Shown: positions 1 through 9,069 of the stretch, in pieces
How the letters are laid out: every line of letters begins with the position of its first letter
How positions within the stretch are numbered: position 1 is the stretch's first letter
Assembly (NCBI GenBank): GCA_016934035.1
Contig: JAFGTP010000011.1
Location: 1-60,485, forward strand
Direction: 5' to 3'
Source: Fidelibacterota bacterium
GTDB lineage: Bacteria; Fidelibacterota; UBA2242; JAFGTP01
Length of the DNA stretch: 60,485 nucleotides
Program-made: the position numbers and the translations under genes
The notes under the pieces: model-generated
What the model saw: the letters and a program-made list of their open reading frames with translations, nothing else
The model's database searches: none
What the model was told of the DNA's origin: nothing

Positions 1-1001
1 GTATCGGTATGGGTCCAGATGCGTAGTTCGTCGCGGGTACCGGCGGCCTTGTTGTCCCAGCGAATGTCAAAGGCGCGTTCGTAGAGCGAATCCGGATCCC
101 CTTTGAGACGGGTCACGATGGTGAAACTGGAATCAATATAATCGTCGGCAAAATAGTGACGGAAGGTCTGTTTTCCGTCGGGATGCAGATATTTAAAAAT
201 TTTATTGCCGCTGATTTCTGGATCGTCAATGATTTCCTTAATCATGCCGGCGCCGGGGGAGTTGTCCGCAATATTGGAAAGATCCAGGCTGCTGCCTTCG
301 TCAGTGGTTTCATCAGGCAACACACTGCCGTCATAGACCAACCAAGCTGGCCCTTCTTCCACAATACCATCGATTTTGAAACCTTCCGGAAAAGCAGCCC
401 CTTCACCGGGTGCATAGCCGCCGGAAGTATCCAGAACAAACCAGTCCAGGTATCCACCAATTGCGTCACCGGAACCATCGCCCAGTTTGATGTAGGCACT
501 TGATGTAGAGGCTGTAGTGGTGCCGGAAATCACCGGTACAGGATTTTCATCAATATAAACCGTTGCCACATCTCCGCTGACGGCAATGCGGTAAGTATGC
601 CAGTCGGCTGCCGAGCCACCCAGGGGCGCCATCAAATCCGCTTTTTCCAGTTCCAGTGTATCGGTATGGGTCCAGATGCGTAGTTCGTCGCGGGTACCGG
701 CGGCCTTGTTGTCCCAGCGAATGTCAAAGGCGCGTTCATAGAGCGAATCCGAATCACCTTTGAGACGGGCCACTAGGGTAAAACTGGAATCGACATAAGT
801 ATCGGCAAAATAATGACGGAAGGTCTGTTTTCCGTCGGGATGCAGATATTTAAAAATTTTATTTCCGGTGATGTCAGGATCATCGATAATTTCCTGGACC
901 ATTCCGGCGCCGGGAGAATTGTCCGCAATATTGGAAATATCCAGGCTGTCATCGCCATTTCCGGTTGCAGCAGGCAATACACCCCCGTCGTATACCAGCC
1001 A
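1..1001 (-). repeat. In-frame tandem duplication, period 657 bp
   Basis: Bases 1 onward match bases 658 onward with an offset of exactly 657 (219 codons). The first 80 or so bases are identical and the remainder of the visible copy differs at scattered sites. Copy A spans 345-1001; copy B begins at 344 and continues past the left edge. The near-identity suggests recent duplication or gene conversion of a whole protein domain. Confidence 0.93.
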
Positions 1002-1079
1002 GCTTTGTGCTTGCAACGGCAGACCAATCATCAGTAAAACGATGATTGCTATCATAAGGTTAAAAATTCTTTCTTTCAT
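1..1079 (-). CDS. Secreted protein with tandem ~219-aa domains (partial, 3' end off window)
   Basis: An open frame runs from an ATG at 1079 to the left edge without a stop (359 codons). A good ribosome site (AGGAGG, 1085-1090) lies 5 bases before the ATG. The N-terminus (MKERIFNLM..., hydrophobic to about residue 24, ending LQAQ) is a signal peptide. From residue 27 (WLVYDGGVLP) a domain of about 219 residues starts and is repeated from base 344 (WLVYDGSVLP). Each copy has an ADNSPGAGM segment, a KYLHPDGKQTFRHYFAD segment and an ERAFDIRWDNKAAGTR segment, followed by beta-rich sequence ending GGYLDWFVLDTSGGYAPGEG. This resembles a jelly-roll carbohydrate-binding module, but I do not recognise the family by name. 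It starts 34 bases after the pectin methylesterase stop, so it is probably the next gene of the pectin operon. Catalytic residues cannot be assigned. Confidence 0.8.
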   Translation of the reverse strand, partial: MKERIFNLMIAIIVLLMIGLPLQAQSWLVYDGGVLPAATGNGDDSLDISNIADNSPGAGMVQEIIDDPDITGNKIFKYLHPDGKQTFRHYFADTYVDSSFTLVARLKGDSDSLYERAFDIRWDNKAAGTRDELRIWTHTDTLELEKADLMAPLGGSAADWHTYRIAVSGDVATVYIDENPVPVISGTTTASTSSAYIKLGDGSGDAIGGYLDWFVLDTSGGYAPGEGAAFPEGFKIDGIVEEGPAWLVYDGSVLPDETTDEGSSLDLSNIADNSPGAGMIKEIIDDPEISGNKIFKYLHPDGKQTFRHYFADDYIDSSFTIVTRLKGDPDSLYERAFDIRWDNKAAGTRDELRIWTHTD

Positions 1080-1113
1080 ACAAACCTCCTCTTGTTTGAA
1101 CATTATTTGTTCT

Positions 1114-3672
1114 TTATTTCAGCAAAACCATTTTTTTTTCACGGATGAAATTACCGGCGGTCATACGATAGAGATACATACCGCTGGCGAATTCTTCGGC
1201 ATTCCAATGAACTTTGTGGTTGCCTGGTTTCTGGACCGAATCCATCAGTGTGGCTACTTTTTTGCCACTGAGGTCAAAGACTTGGATTTTAATACCAAAT
1301 GGACCGGGTAATGTGTATTCTATTGTTGTAATTAGATTGAACGGGTTCGGGTAATTCTGCCCTAATTTGAAATTCGAAGGTGAGTCAGGTACGCCCTGAC
1401 TTTCATCAATTTCGACCGCAACTTCAAAAGGCATCCAGTCATAGGCCAGATCAGGACTGGAGTTTCTGGAAAATATATTTTCCAGGGTGTATTGAATGGC
1501 TTCTTCGTCACTTAAAGGCCTACTGTCGGCATGTCGGTGCTGAGTCGCAGATCCGTTGCCAAAGCATTGATATTCGGCATAGAGTCCCGGTTTTACATTC
1601 CAGCTGAGCCAGCCGGCAGGATCCAGGGCTGCCGGTTCTTCACAAACCATAAAGACAGTTCGCGGAGCTGCCTGCCAGGGTCGGCCAAGATAAAATCTAG
1701 TAATTGTATTGCCATCAAAACCGATTTCATCATGGGTGATTTTGCAATTCCTGAAGACATAGCCGAATTTAGAATCTGCTTCTGTGCTGGCGGCAGTCAA
1801 TGTGCCGTTGTTGCGGTTGATGTGGATTTCGCAACTGTCAAAGACGGCGATCTGGCGTCCGAAAATAAAATCCACAGAGCCTTCGATGAAACAATGTTTC
1901 AGGTACAATCTGCCGGTACCCCGTCCGCCCCAGGTATAAAAGGTGTCCTGATAGCCTTTCAGATGGCAATTATAATATTGCTGGCGGTCGCCGTTGGTAC
2001 GCAGGGCTACTGCCTGTTGGTCGCTGAAAGAGCCGTCATTGAGCACTGTATTCTGAAAAGTGATATTCATGGCAGTAAAATCATCTGCATCGATTGCGAC
2101 ACTTTGGGATTTTGAAGTACCACCGGCTTTTCCGGCATAGTCATCATAAGTCAATATCGTGGTCAGTGGATCTTCACCTTTCAATTGGACATTGATTTTT
2201 TCCCGGGCCAACGTGATTTTTTCGTAAAAAACACCAGGTTTCACCACAATGATCCATTGACCGGTATAATGATCGGGCACGTCATCAAAAGCCGCCTGCA
2301 CGGTGGTATAGTCTCCGGAGCCGTCCTGATTGACGATTTTGCAAACATCAGGGTCAGGCGTTTGTGTGGTAAAGGAACGTGTCATACCATAGCCTGTGCC
2401 TTTGTTGTTGGTGGCATAAGCACAGACATAATAACGGGTATTTTCCTGAAGATTGAATATTCCGCTTTTGAAAACACCGGTACCGATTCCGTCTTCACTA
2501 TAGGTGTCCGCCAGTGTTGGGTTTTCACGGGTTGCCCAGCATACACCCCGGGCCGTGATTTCCGAGCCACCCCACTTGATTACATCACCGCCACATTCGG
2601 CAGTGTGGACCATTATATTTTCTACCGAATAGGTTATCACACAAGGCATATCCATGGAATCGAGAGTAGTGAAATTTACTTCATTGCCATAGCCCGTGCC
2701 GGCTGTATTGGTTGCAAAAGCGCGGACAAAATAATAGGTTCCATTGGTCAGACCTGTCATTTGACTGGTGTATGAACCGGAACCGGTACCATCGAAGGAT
2801 TTGCAATCAGAGATGTTCGGTTCGCCGGTGGTGTTCCAGCAGACGCCTCTTTCAGTGACTTCAGCGCCACCGTCGGATGAAATGGTGCCGTCGCTGATTG
2901 CTGTTTGTGTGGATATTTGGGTGGGATATTGGGTTGTCAGTTGTGGCAGGTCAAAAACCACTTCACCTTCAATTTCACCGGTAATTTCTACATCTTTCAG
3001 ACAAAGATATTTTCCGGTCCTGACATTGGGGTCATTGTGGACCCAGGGAAAAATTCTCAAATAAAGCCTTTCTCCGGCTTCCAGTGTCAATTGGGCTTTA
3101 TGATTTATATTGAGTAATTCGGTTGTGAGCAAAGCGGCAGGAGAGAAGATGATTTGCACAGAATCCCCGAAGTCCTCATTTTTAGAATAGAAAATATTGG
3201 CATGCATAGTGCTGATGCTGGCAGCTGCGATTTTTAAGGATATGGAATCCAGGTGGAATTGGTAATCCTTCGCCGGAGTGACAGAAAATTGTATATAAAC
3301 CGAATCAATCTGTTCAAGTTGCAGGGCTGGCCAGGCATTTCCGGCAATCCGCACCCGCTGGCTGCTTTCAGGCCCGGTGTATTGGTTGATTTCGGTATTG
3401 ATCAGCAATTCATCTTCCGCTTCCAAAAAGCCTGATAAGACCGGTGCGAGTCCGGTGCCACCGTCGGCAGGATTGGTCAGTTCCCATACTGCAGATGCCG
3501 GGTATATTTCACCGAAGAGACAACTTGCCATGGGAAGAACTGTAAAAACAAGCAAACGCAATGCGTACAGAAATTGTAATGGCGAGGCGGATTTTTTACC
3601 TTTTGGCTTCAATTTTTCTCCCGGAACACAGCGCCCTCTGTTTTTTAAAAAACAATTTCTGTTCATGCTCAT
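1114..3672 (-). CDS. Pectin methylesterase (CE8) with FN3-like repeats and T9SS sorting domain
   Basis: Pectinesterase, which removes methyl esters from homogalacturonan so that lyases can act. The ATG at 3672 overlaps the upstream stop as ATGA; a longer frame to 3720 would run into the neighbour. The 852-aa protein has a long basic N-region and a hydrophobic signal near residues 32-60 (MASC could be a lipobox), then a beta-rich domain with the WELTNPADGG opening. Two repeats follow (about 250-340 and 345-435; ERGVCWNT and ARGVCWAT). The CE8 beta-helix begins near 441. Catalytic motifs are present: QAVALR near 552, YQDTFY near 574, VDFIFG near 599 and LGRPW near 661. The last 85 residues (GQNYPNPFN...) are a T9SS sorting/FlgD-like domain, so the enzyme is probably exported to the cell surface. 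Confidence 0.95.
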   Translation of the reverse strand: MSMNRNCFLKNRGRCVPGEKLKPKGKKSASPLQFLYALRLLVFTVLPMASCLFGEIYPASAVWELTNPADGGTGLAPVLSGFLEAEDELLINTEINQYTGPESSQRVRIAGNAWPALQLEQIDSVYIQFSVTPAKDYQFHLDSISLKIAAASISTMHANIFYSKNEDFGDSVQIIFSPAALLTTELLNINHKAQLTLEAGERLYLRIFPWVHNDPNVRTGKYLCLKDVEITGEIEGEVVFDLPQLTTQYPTQISTQTAISDGTISSDGGAEVTERGVCWNTTGEPNISDCKSFDGTGSGSYTSQMTGLTNGTYYFVRAFATNTAGTGYGNEVNFTTLDSMDMPCVITYSVENIMVHTAECGGDVIKWGGSEITARGVCWATRENPTLADTYSEDGIGTGVFKSGIFNLQENTRYYVCAYATNNKGTGYGMTRSFTTQTPDPDVCKIVNQDGSGDYTTVQAAFDDVPDHYTGQWIIVVKPGVFYEKITLAREKINVQLKGEDPLTTILTYDDYAGKAGGTSKSQSVAIDADDFTAMNITFQNTVLNDGSFSDQQAVALRTNGDRQQYYNCHLKGYQDTFYTWGGRGTGRLYLKHCFIEGSVDFIFGRQIAVFDSCEIHINRNNGTLTAASTEADSKFGYVFRNCKITHDEIGFDGNTITRFYLGRPWQAAPRTVFMVCEEPAALDPAGWLSWNVKPGLYAEYQCFGNGSATQHRHADSRPLSDEEAIQYTLENIFSRNSSPDLAYDWMPFEVAVEIDESQGVPDSPSNFKLGQNYPNPFNLITTIEYTLPGPFGIKIQVFDLSGKKVATLMDSVQKPGNHKVHWNAEEFASGMYLYRMTAGNFIREKKMVLLK

Positions 3673-5177
3673 TTTGTTTTCCCCACATCTCTGACGACCG
3701 GGGCATTTTCCAGGAGCCATTTTACGAGGTTTTGCGCTGCCTGCCAGTTTTCGAAAGAGTCGGGAAGTCTGCGATTGTCAATATATTCATTATAAAGCCA
3801 GGGATCTCCAACGGCTACGACCATACCCCGACCGATTTTTGACAGGGCAATCACAGTTTCTGAATCTTTTTTCAGGATCGCCTGGGCTTTGCCTGATAAT
3901 TCCAGGGTGGAGATTTCTTTCATATATATTTTGCTGATATTGTTGAAAATCGGATGATCGGGTAAATTGATAAATTTGGCCATATCATAATTTTTGGCTT
4001 CCACTCTGTTCAAACTGACTTCCTTGAAATGCAGACCAAAACGCTCTGCCAGCCAATTAAAATGCTCAAATTCTGCATTGCCGGAATCATTGCTCATCAT
4101 TAGCAGCAAACCGCCTTCTTTGACCCAGTTTTCTATGATATCGGCATCCTGCAGGGTAATGGTGTTTGGCTTTTCTGTTTCTTTCGGAGTGTCCGGATCA
4201 ACGATGATATAGAGGCTCAGTTTGGATAATGTTTCTGTTGTCGGCGCACTGTCCATGTGGCAGATGAAGGCGTCATTATTTTCAAATAAATTTCCCAACT
4301 CATAAAAACCGGAATTTTCCCGGTCTTCCCAAATATAGTGATAAGGTTGCCCCTTTTTATATTCGTGGTTGTAATAATAATCCAGGCCAACTACTTTGCC
4401 GCTGCCAATATTGGACAGTTCCGGTGCCTTTTTCAAATATTTAACAAGAGGGAGGTTGATGGCTTTCATGCCTTCGATGACCAGTCTGGCGATTTCAAGG
4501 GCCCCTTGGCGATTAAAATGGGTGTTATCGGATTTGCCTTCGGGATAGAATTTATACACACCGGCGGGTGCGCGAAGAAAGAGTAATTCGGATTTTTCCG
4601 GGCCCAAATACTGGAAGTAATTCAGACTGCTTTGGTGCAGATCAATGAGCGGTAAATCATATTGCATGGCCAGTTCACGAACAACAGCCGGATATTCGCC
4701 ATGCTGGTCGATGAATTCGCTGGTTTCCGGTTCAAATTTTCTTCGGTTCACAGGCGTAATGAGCACCGGAACAGCTTCTTTTTCACGGGATTCGGTAATA
4801 AATCGAAGGAGATTGTGCCGGTAATCGGTATGCGGGGCAGCAAACCGGGTGGTATCGGTTTCTTTGGCATCATTATGACCCAATTGAATAAAAACAAAAT
4901 CCCCTTCTTTGAGGTTGCTTTTTACCTTGTCCCAGAGTCCCTCTCGAAGGAAACTTTTGGTGCTGCGTCCGTTTTTTGCATAATTGATGATTTGAATATC
5001 CTGGCTAAAAAAGAGCGGCAGCACCTGTCCCCAGCCTCTTTCGGGGTTGTCATCAAGGGGTTTGTCAGCCATGGTAGAATCGCCGATCAGGTGGAGGGTT
5101 GGCTTTTTGGGCCCAGCAATCAGCCAAAGGGCTGATAGCATTAAAATTACAATCAGAAATAGGGTTTTTGTTTTCAT
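3669..5177 (-). CDS. SGNH rhamnogalacturonan acetylesterase (CE12-like) with C-terminal DUF4350/GATase-like domain
   Basis: Predicted to deacetylate rhamnogalacturonan. Residues 1-22 form a signal peptide. Block I GDSTMADKP carries the nucleophile Ser34, GHND (100-103) is block III, and DNTH (217-220) supplies the Asp/His pair, all as in RhgT/YxiM-type esterases. The SGNH domain ends near residue 245. Residues about 255-500 form a second alpha/beta domain (VVGLDYYYNHE, WVKEGGLLLMMSNDSGN, GRGMVVAVGDPWLYNE) that resembles the DUF4350/glutamine-amidotransferase-like fold seen on pectin enzymes of Bacteroidetes; I infer no catalysis for it. The gene lies 3 bases after the GH43 stop and overlaps the CE8 start by 4 bases. 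Confidence 0.9.
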   Translation of the reverse strand: MKTKTLFLIVILMLSALWLIAGPKKPTLHLIGDSTMADKPLDDNPERGWGQVLPLFFSQDIQIINYAKNGRSTKSFLREGLWDKVKSNLKEGDFVFIQLGHNDAKETDTTRFAAPHTDYRHNLLRFITESREKEAVPVLITPVNRRKFEPETSEFIDQHGEYPAVVRELAMQYDLPLIDLHQSSLNYFQYLGPEKSELLFLRAPAGVYKFYPEGKSDNTHFNRQGALEIARLVIEGMKAINLPLVKYLKKAPELSNIGSGKVVGLDYYYNHEYKKGQPYHYIWEDRENSGFYELGNLFENNDAFICHMDSAPTTETLSKLSLYIIVDPDTPKETEKPNTITLQDADIIENWVKEGGLLLMMSNDSGNAEFEHFNWLAERFGLHFKEVSLNRVEAKNYDMAKFINLPDHPIFNNISKIYMKEISTLELSGKAQAILKKDSETVIALSKIGRGMVVAVGDPWLYNEYIDNRRLPDSFENWQAAQNLVKWLLENAPVVRDVGKTK

Positions 5178-5180
5178 ATG

Positions 5181-6815
5181 TCACTCATGTTTATTAATAC
5201 GGCAAAAATCAAAATCTGCATATCCGCTGCCCAGGGCATAGAGGCCGATTTTGGCGCCGACCCATCGTCCTTTTCTGGCCTGAAATCCAGGGCCGGCTGT
5301 TTTGTATTCTTTTCCGTCCAGACTGTAATAAAAGCGGCAGAAAGCTGATTTTCGGACTTCAATTTTTAAAAAGGCCCTTTGCAAAGGAATCTCTATTTGC
5401 AGCAGCCTATGTTCGGAGGTGCCATGATCTGCATCGAGGCATTCACTGTATTGGATGTAATTATAATTGCTATCAGAGGTCAGGGCAATGGTGCTGTAAT
5501 CACTCCCCAAAATCACCAGACCGGCGCGGTCAGCCCGGGACTCGATTTTGACGATGACATCAAATTCTTCCAGCGGAAATTTTTGTCCGATTATGGCGGC
5601 GGATTCCCAGAGATTATTGGCCGGAAAAGGTTGTGCGTACAATCTTAAATTATCTGGATTTTCTGACAGAGAATACCAATTTTCGGAATGGTTACCTTCC
5701 CATTGCCATTGCAATCCTGGTTTCTGATCATTGAATTCATCGCTGGTAGGAAGATGGTATTGAGCGATGCCAGGACTAGATTTTGGTCGTTGGTAAGTGG
5801 TAACCGGCTCACCGATACCATTGCCGTCCCAATCCTGTCCCATCAACGGCCAGTCATTGAGCCATCGGATCGGGTTCAGGTGAACAACCCGGCCATAGGC
5901 ATCTTTATCCTGAAAATGAATAAACCAGGATTCGCCGAATCGGGTCTCAATCCAAGCACCCTGATGAGGGCCATTGATATCTGTTGAGCCCTGCTCCAAA
6001 AGGATTTTGTCCTCATAAGGGCCGTAAATATTTTTTGAGCGCAGGACAGTTTGCCAGCCCTTTTTTACACCACCGGCAGGAGCAAAAATATAATAGTAAC
6101 CCTGACGTTTGTACATTTTAGGGCCTTCAATGGTGGGCTGGTTTTCATGACCATCGAAAACCAGCACTCCTTCTCCGATCACTTGGGTACCGTCGTCATT
6201 CATGGGTTTGAGAGTGAGAAGGGAATTAAATCCTGCCCGGCTTTTGGCCCAGGCATGCAGGAGATAGGCTTTTCCATCTTCATCCCAAAACGGGCAAGGA
6301 TCAATGAGGCCTTTGCCGGCTGTTACGAGAATTGGTTTTTCCCAGGGACCCGTTGGTTTTTTGGACTTGACCATGTAGATCCCGAAATCCGGGTCGCCAT
6401 AGTAAATCCTGAATTCACCCTGGTGATAGCGGATTGCCGGCGCCCAGACTCCTTTGCCATGCAGCGGTTCGTTATAGGTGGAATCAGGCAGGTTTTCGAG
6501 GGCATATCCGAGGATTTCCCAGTTTACCAGATCTCTGGAATGCAGGACCGGTAGCCCGGGTGTATGCGCGAAACTGGAGGAAGTCATGTAATAATCATCA
6601 TCGACAGCTACAACATCGGGATCGGAGTAATCGGCGTGGATAATGGGATTGGTGTAGGTTTTCATGGGTTTGGAACAATGTAAGAAAAACAGAAACAGCA
6701 CCAACCCTGCTGTTCTGAGGCCATTGAGTAGCAGTATGAATTTTCCTATGAAACTCTTGACTGTAACAGGCCTGGCAGAAAAGTGAATCTTGCCTTTGTT
6801 TTGAATAATGATCAT
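5181..6815 (-). CDS. Glycoside hydrolase family 43 (arabinofuranosidase/xylosidase type)
   Basis: Five-bladed beta-propeller hydrolase expected to trim arabinose or xylose side chains from pectic oligosaccharides. The start overlaps the GH105 stop (ATGA). A hydrophobic segment near residues 33-46 ends in FLHCSKP; this may be an N-terminal anchor or an imperfect lipobox, His at -1 being atypical. The catalytic domain opens with TNPIIHADYSDPDV, with the general-base Asp near residue 65, followed by PGLPVLHSRDLVNWE, typical of GH43. ATIEGPKMYK... and DINGPHQGAWIE match the middle and acid regions. The last ~200 residues form a beta-sandwich (FDVIVKIES...FYYSLDGKEY), the usual GH43 accessory domain. 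The exact specificity is not readable. Confidence 0.92.
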   Translation of the reverse strand: MIIIQNKGKIHFSARPVTVKSFIGKFILLLNGLRTAGLVLFLFFLHCSKPMKTYTNPIIHADYSDPDVVAVDDDYYMTSSSFAHTPGLPVLHSRDLVNWEILGYALENLPDSTYNEPLHGKGVWAPAIRYHQGEFRIYYGDPDFGIYMVKSKKPTGPWEKPILVTAGKGLIDPCPFWDEDGKAYLLHAWAKSRAGFNSLLTLKPMNDDGTQVIGEGVLVFDGHENQPTIEGPKMYKRQGYYYIFAPAGGVKKGWQTVLRSKNIYGPYEDKILLEQGSTDINGPHQGAWIETRFGESWFIHFQDKDAYGRVVHLNPIRWLNDWPLMGQDWDGNGIGEPVTTYQRPKSSPGIAQYHLPTSDEFNDQKPGLQWQWEGNHSENWYSLSENPDNLRLYAQPFPANNLWESAAIIGQKFPLEEFDVIVKIESRADRAGLVILGSDYSTIALTSDSNYNYIQYSECLDADHGTSEHRLLQIEIPLQRAFLKIEVRKSAFCRFYYSLDGKEYKTAGPGFQARKGRWVGAKIGLYALGSGYADFDFCRINKHE

Positions 6816-8041
6816 TCCTTCGCCTTATCCAATTCCAGCGCAGCCATGATAAAGGGGCCGATGGCCTTGCAGTCATTGGTCCTTTGCGGCTCGCTGATGT
6901 AATATTCAAAACTGCCATCCCGATTGGTCTTACCGCCCAGTCCGGCGCCGGAACAGGTATGAAAAATATTGACCAAACCCTGGTGGTCTATTTGGGTGAA
7001 CTCCTGAACAAATCCGTCAAAGGATTCTTTCGCAAAATCTTTGTATTGACCGGGTAAAAAACCGAGATTAACGCCCTTTGCCAGTGCATATATGAACATG
7101 GCTGTGCCTGATGCTTCTTTGTAATTTCCTTCCTGTGCAGGTAAATTTATAATTTGATACCAGACTTTGGAGTCCTTGTCGCGGTGGTTCATAATGGCCG
7201 ATGAGAGGCTTCCCAACTGTTCCAGAAGTATATAGCGTTTTTCCACATCGCGGGGTAAAAGTTCCAGCACATCCACCAGCGCCATCATATACCAGCCAAT
7301 TCCTCTGCTCCAGAAATGGGGCGAACATCCGGTGGTTGAATCGGCCCAAATTTGCTGTCTTTTTTCGTCCCAGCCGTGATAAAGCAAATCGCTGTAATGA
7401 TCGTGGGTTTTGTTGTAAATTAATTCAAACTGATGAATGATGTCCTGATAGTCAGGTGCTTCTGCGTAGCGCTTTTCGTAATCGGTGTAGAAGGGGGCTG
7501 CCATATATAGTCCGTCCAGCCACATTTGCCAGTCATAGATTTTTTTGTGCCAAAAACCGCCGGATTCAGTACGGGGCTGTTTTGTCAGATGTTGTCGGAG
7601 AAGGTCCGCAGTCTTTTTGTATTTTTTGTCAACGGTAGCGTCATACAGGCGTAGCAGAGCGCGTCCCGGGCCGATATCATCCAGTTTGTAGTCCGATTGT
7701 TTATAGGTGTAAACCGAGCCGTCATCCAGCAGATAGAGGTCGATATTTTGCTGCATAAAATCAAAATATTTCTCATCATTGGTTTTCTGCCACAGGCCAA
7801 AAAGCGCATTTTGCATCAATCCCTGTTCATAATGCCATTTGTGTTTTTTACGGTCCTGCTCATAGGTAATTTTGTAATCCGGTGAACGCTTCATAAAAGA
7901 ATCAGCCGTCAGTTTTGCCCATTTCAGATAGTGGTTTTTACCTGAGACTTTCAGGTTGATACTCTGAAGCACCCAGGATATGAAAAACATAACAAGAGCC
8001 AGGAGCAAAAGGACTTTAAGTGTATCTTTTTTCATCATCAA
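6812..8041 (-). CDS. GH105 unsaturated rhamnogalacturonyl hydrolase (YteR/YesR-like)
   Basis: Releases the unsaturated uronic acid from the non-reducing end of lyase products. The 409-aa protein has an N-terminal membrane/signal segment (residues 9-27) and an (alpha/alpha)6 barrel. WHYEQGLMQNAL (about 69-80), LDDIGPGRALLRLYD (about 120-134) and QMWLDGLYMAAPF (172-184, catalytic Asp176 by analogy with YteR Asp143) are family hallmarks, as is SRGIGWYMMALVDVLELLP. It starts 6 bases after the PorV-like gene and overlaps GH43 by 4 bases, which places it in the same transcript. The N-terminal segment suggests periplasmic action, unlike the cytoplasmic Bacillus enzymes. Confidence 0.93.
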   Translation of the reverse strand: MMMKKDTLKVLLLLALVMFFISWVLQSINLKVSGKNHYLKWAKLTADSFMKRSPDYKITYEQDRKKHKWHYEQGLMQNALFGLWQKTNDEKYFDFMQQNIDLYLLDDGSVYTYKQSDYKLDDIGPGRALLRLYDATVDKKYKKTADLLRQHLTKQPRTESGGFWHKKIYDWQMWLDGLYMAAPFYTDYEKRYAEAPDYQDIIHQFELIYNKTHDHYSDLLYHGWDEKRQQIWADSTTGCSPHFWSRGIGWYMMALVDVLELLPRDVEKRYILLEQLGSLSSAIMNHRDKDSKVWYQIINLPAQEGNYKEASGTAMFIYALAKGVNLGFLPGQYKDFAKESFDGFVQEFTQIDHQGLVNIFHTCSGAGLGGKTNRDGSFEYYISEPQRTNDCKAIGPFIMAALELDKAKE

Positions 8042-8047
8042 TCCTGT

Positions 8048-9052
8048 TTAAAATTTTAGCCCGATGGCGAAACGGTTGACGCCGTCAAAACTGTCAAAAG
8101 CGGAATAGGAGTAATCAAAATCGACCCCTTTGCCCCCGAAATTTCCATTGAGGCCGAAACCGGCGGACCAGGATGCGATGTCCTGATTGAATTGATATCC
8201 GCCACGGACAGCCAGGTGGCCCATGAAAAGGTATTCCAGACCCACATTCATTCGTTCGGAGTAATTATTGGGATGCGAAAAGTCCACGGCTAGCAGTAAA
8301 TCGCCGGATTCCACAGCACCGGGAGAAACCAGTTCGAACAGGTCAACAGCCATTCCCATTGCAAAGGTCAACGGCAATTGCTCATAAATTCTTTCGCGTT
8401 TGATGTTGGATGAGAAATTGCGAATGGACATACCGAATTGGAAACTGCGTAACCCGGTATAATATTTGACACCAGCATCCATGACAAACTTGGCTGCGTT
8501 GTTATTTACTTTGCCGGATTCCAGCATATTTTGTCCCAGATTTTGTCCAGCCATACGAAGGTTGCCACCGATCATGAATTGTGTGCTGATGGCTTTTCCG
8601 TAGGATAAACCAAAGGAGTAAGCGCCAACATTGGACAATTCACCCAGGTCTTTGTAACCGGCGGGATAGATTTCCTCTTCACCGGGTGTCAGCAGGCTAG
8701 TGCCGTAAATGGTACCATAATCCACATTCAACGCATGGATACCTACGGAGCCCCAAGTGCCTAAACTCCAGGTGAAAGCACCAGCCATATAATGGATGTC
8801 TGCGATCCAGTTGGTGATGTAAAATTTAATGTCGAAAGTACCTTGGGATTCCACGATACCGGCCGGATTAAAGAACATCGATTCAGTTCCTGTACTGAGG
8901 GTTGACATGGCTTCACCCAGGGCGCTGGCACGGGGAGAAACGCTGACTAACTGAAAGTTCATCGTGCTCTGGCCGACCTTTTTGAGCCCGATCTGGGCCT
9001 TTGTTGCAGTGATCCAAAGAATTAAAATAAACAGTAATCGTTTGTATTGCAT
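8048..9052 (-). CDS. PorV/PorQ-family outer-membrane beta-barrel protein
   Basis: A 334-aa protein with a signal peptide (MQYKRLLFILILWITATKAQ) followed by the PorV/PorQ (UPF0164-like) opening: MNFQLVSVSPRASALGEAMSTLSTGTESMFFNPAGI. It has alternating beta-strands throughout and ends in the aromatic-terminated strand FAIGLKF. PorV is the T9SS shuttle protein that carries cargo with C-terminal sorting domains; paralogues of this fold also occur beside TonB receptors in FCB genomes. Here it lies between the 720-aa surface protein and GH105, so it may be a locus-specific partner for the sorted pectinases. Ribosome site AGGAGG lies just before the ATG. Confidence 0.85.
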   Translation of the reverse strand: MQYKRLLFILILWITATKAQIGLKKVGQSTMNFQLVSVSPRASALGEAMSTLSTGTESMFFNPAGIVESQGTFDIKFYITNWIADIHYMAGAFTWSLGTWGSVGIHALNVDYGTIYGTSLLTPGEEEIYPAGYKDLGELSNVGAYSFGLSYGKAISTQFMIGGNLRMAGQNLGQNMLESGKVNNNAAKFVMDAGVKYYTGLRSFQFGMSIRNFSSNIKRERIYEQLPLTFAMGMAVDLFELVSPGAVESGDLLLAVDFSHPNNYSERMNVGLEYLFMGHLAVRGGYQFNQDIASWSAGFGLNGNFGGKGVDFDYSYSAFDSFDGVNRFAIGLKF

Positions 9053-9069
9053 TGAAATCCTCCTTCGCT

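Noticed and set aside
3673..3720. Upstream extension of the pectin methylesterase start
   Set aside because: The added 16 residues overlap the acetylesterase coding end and lack signal-peptide character; the ATGA overlap gives a standard coupled start.
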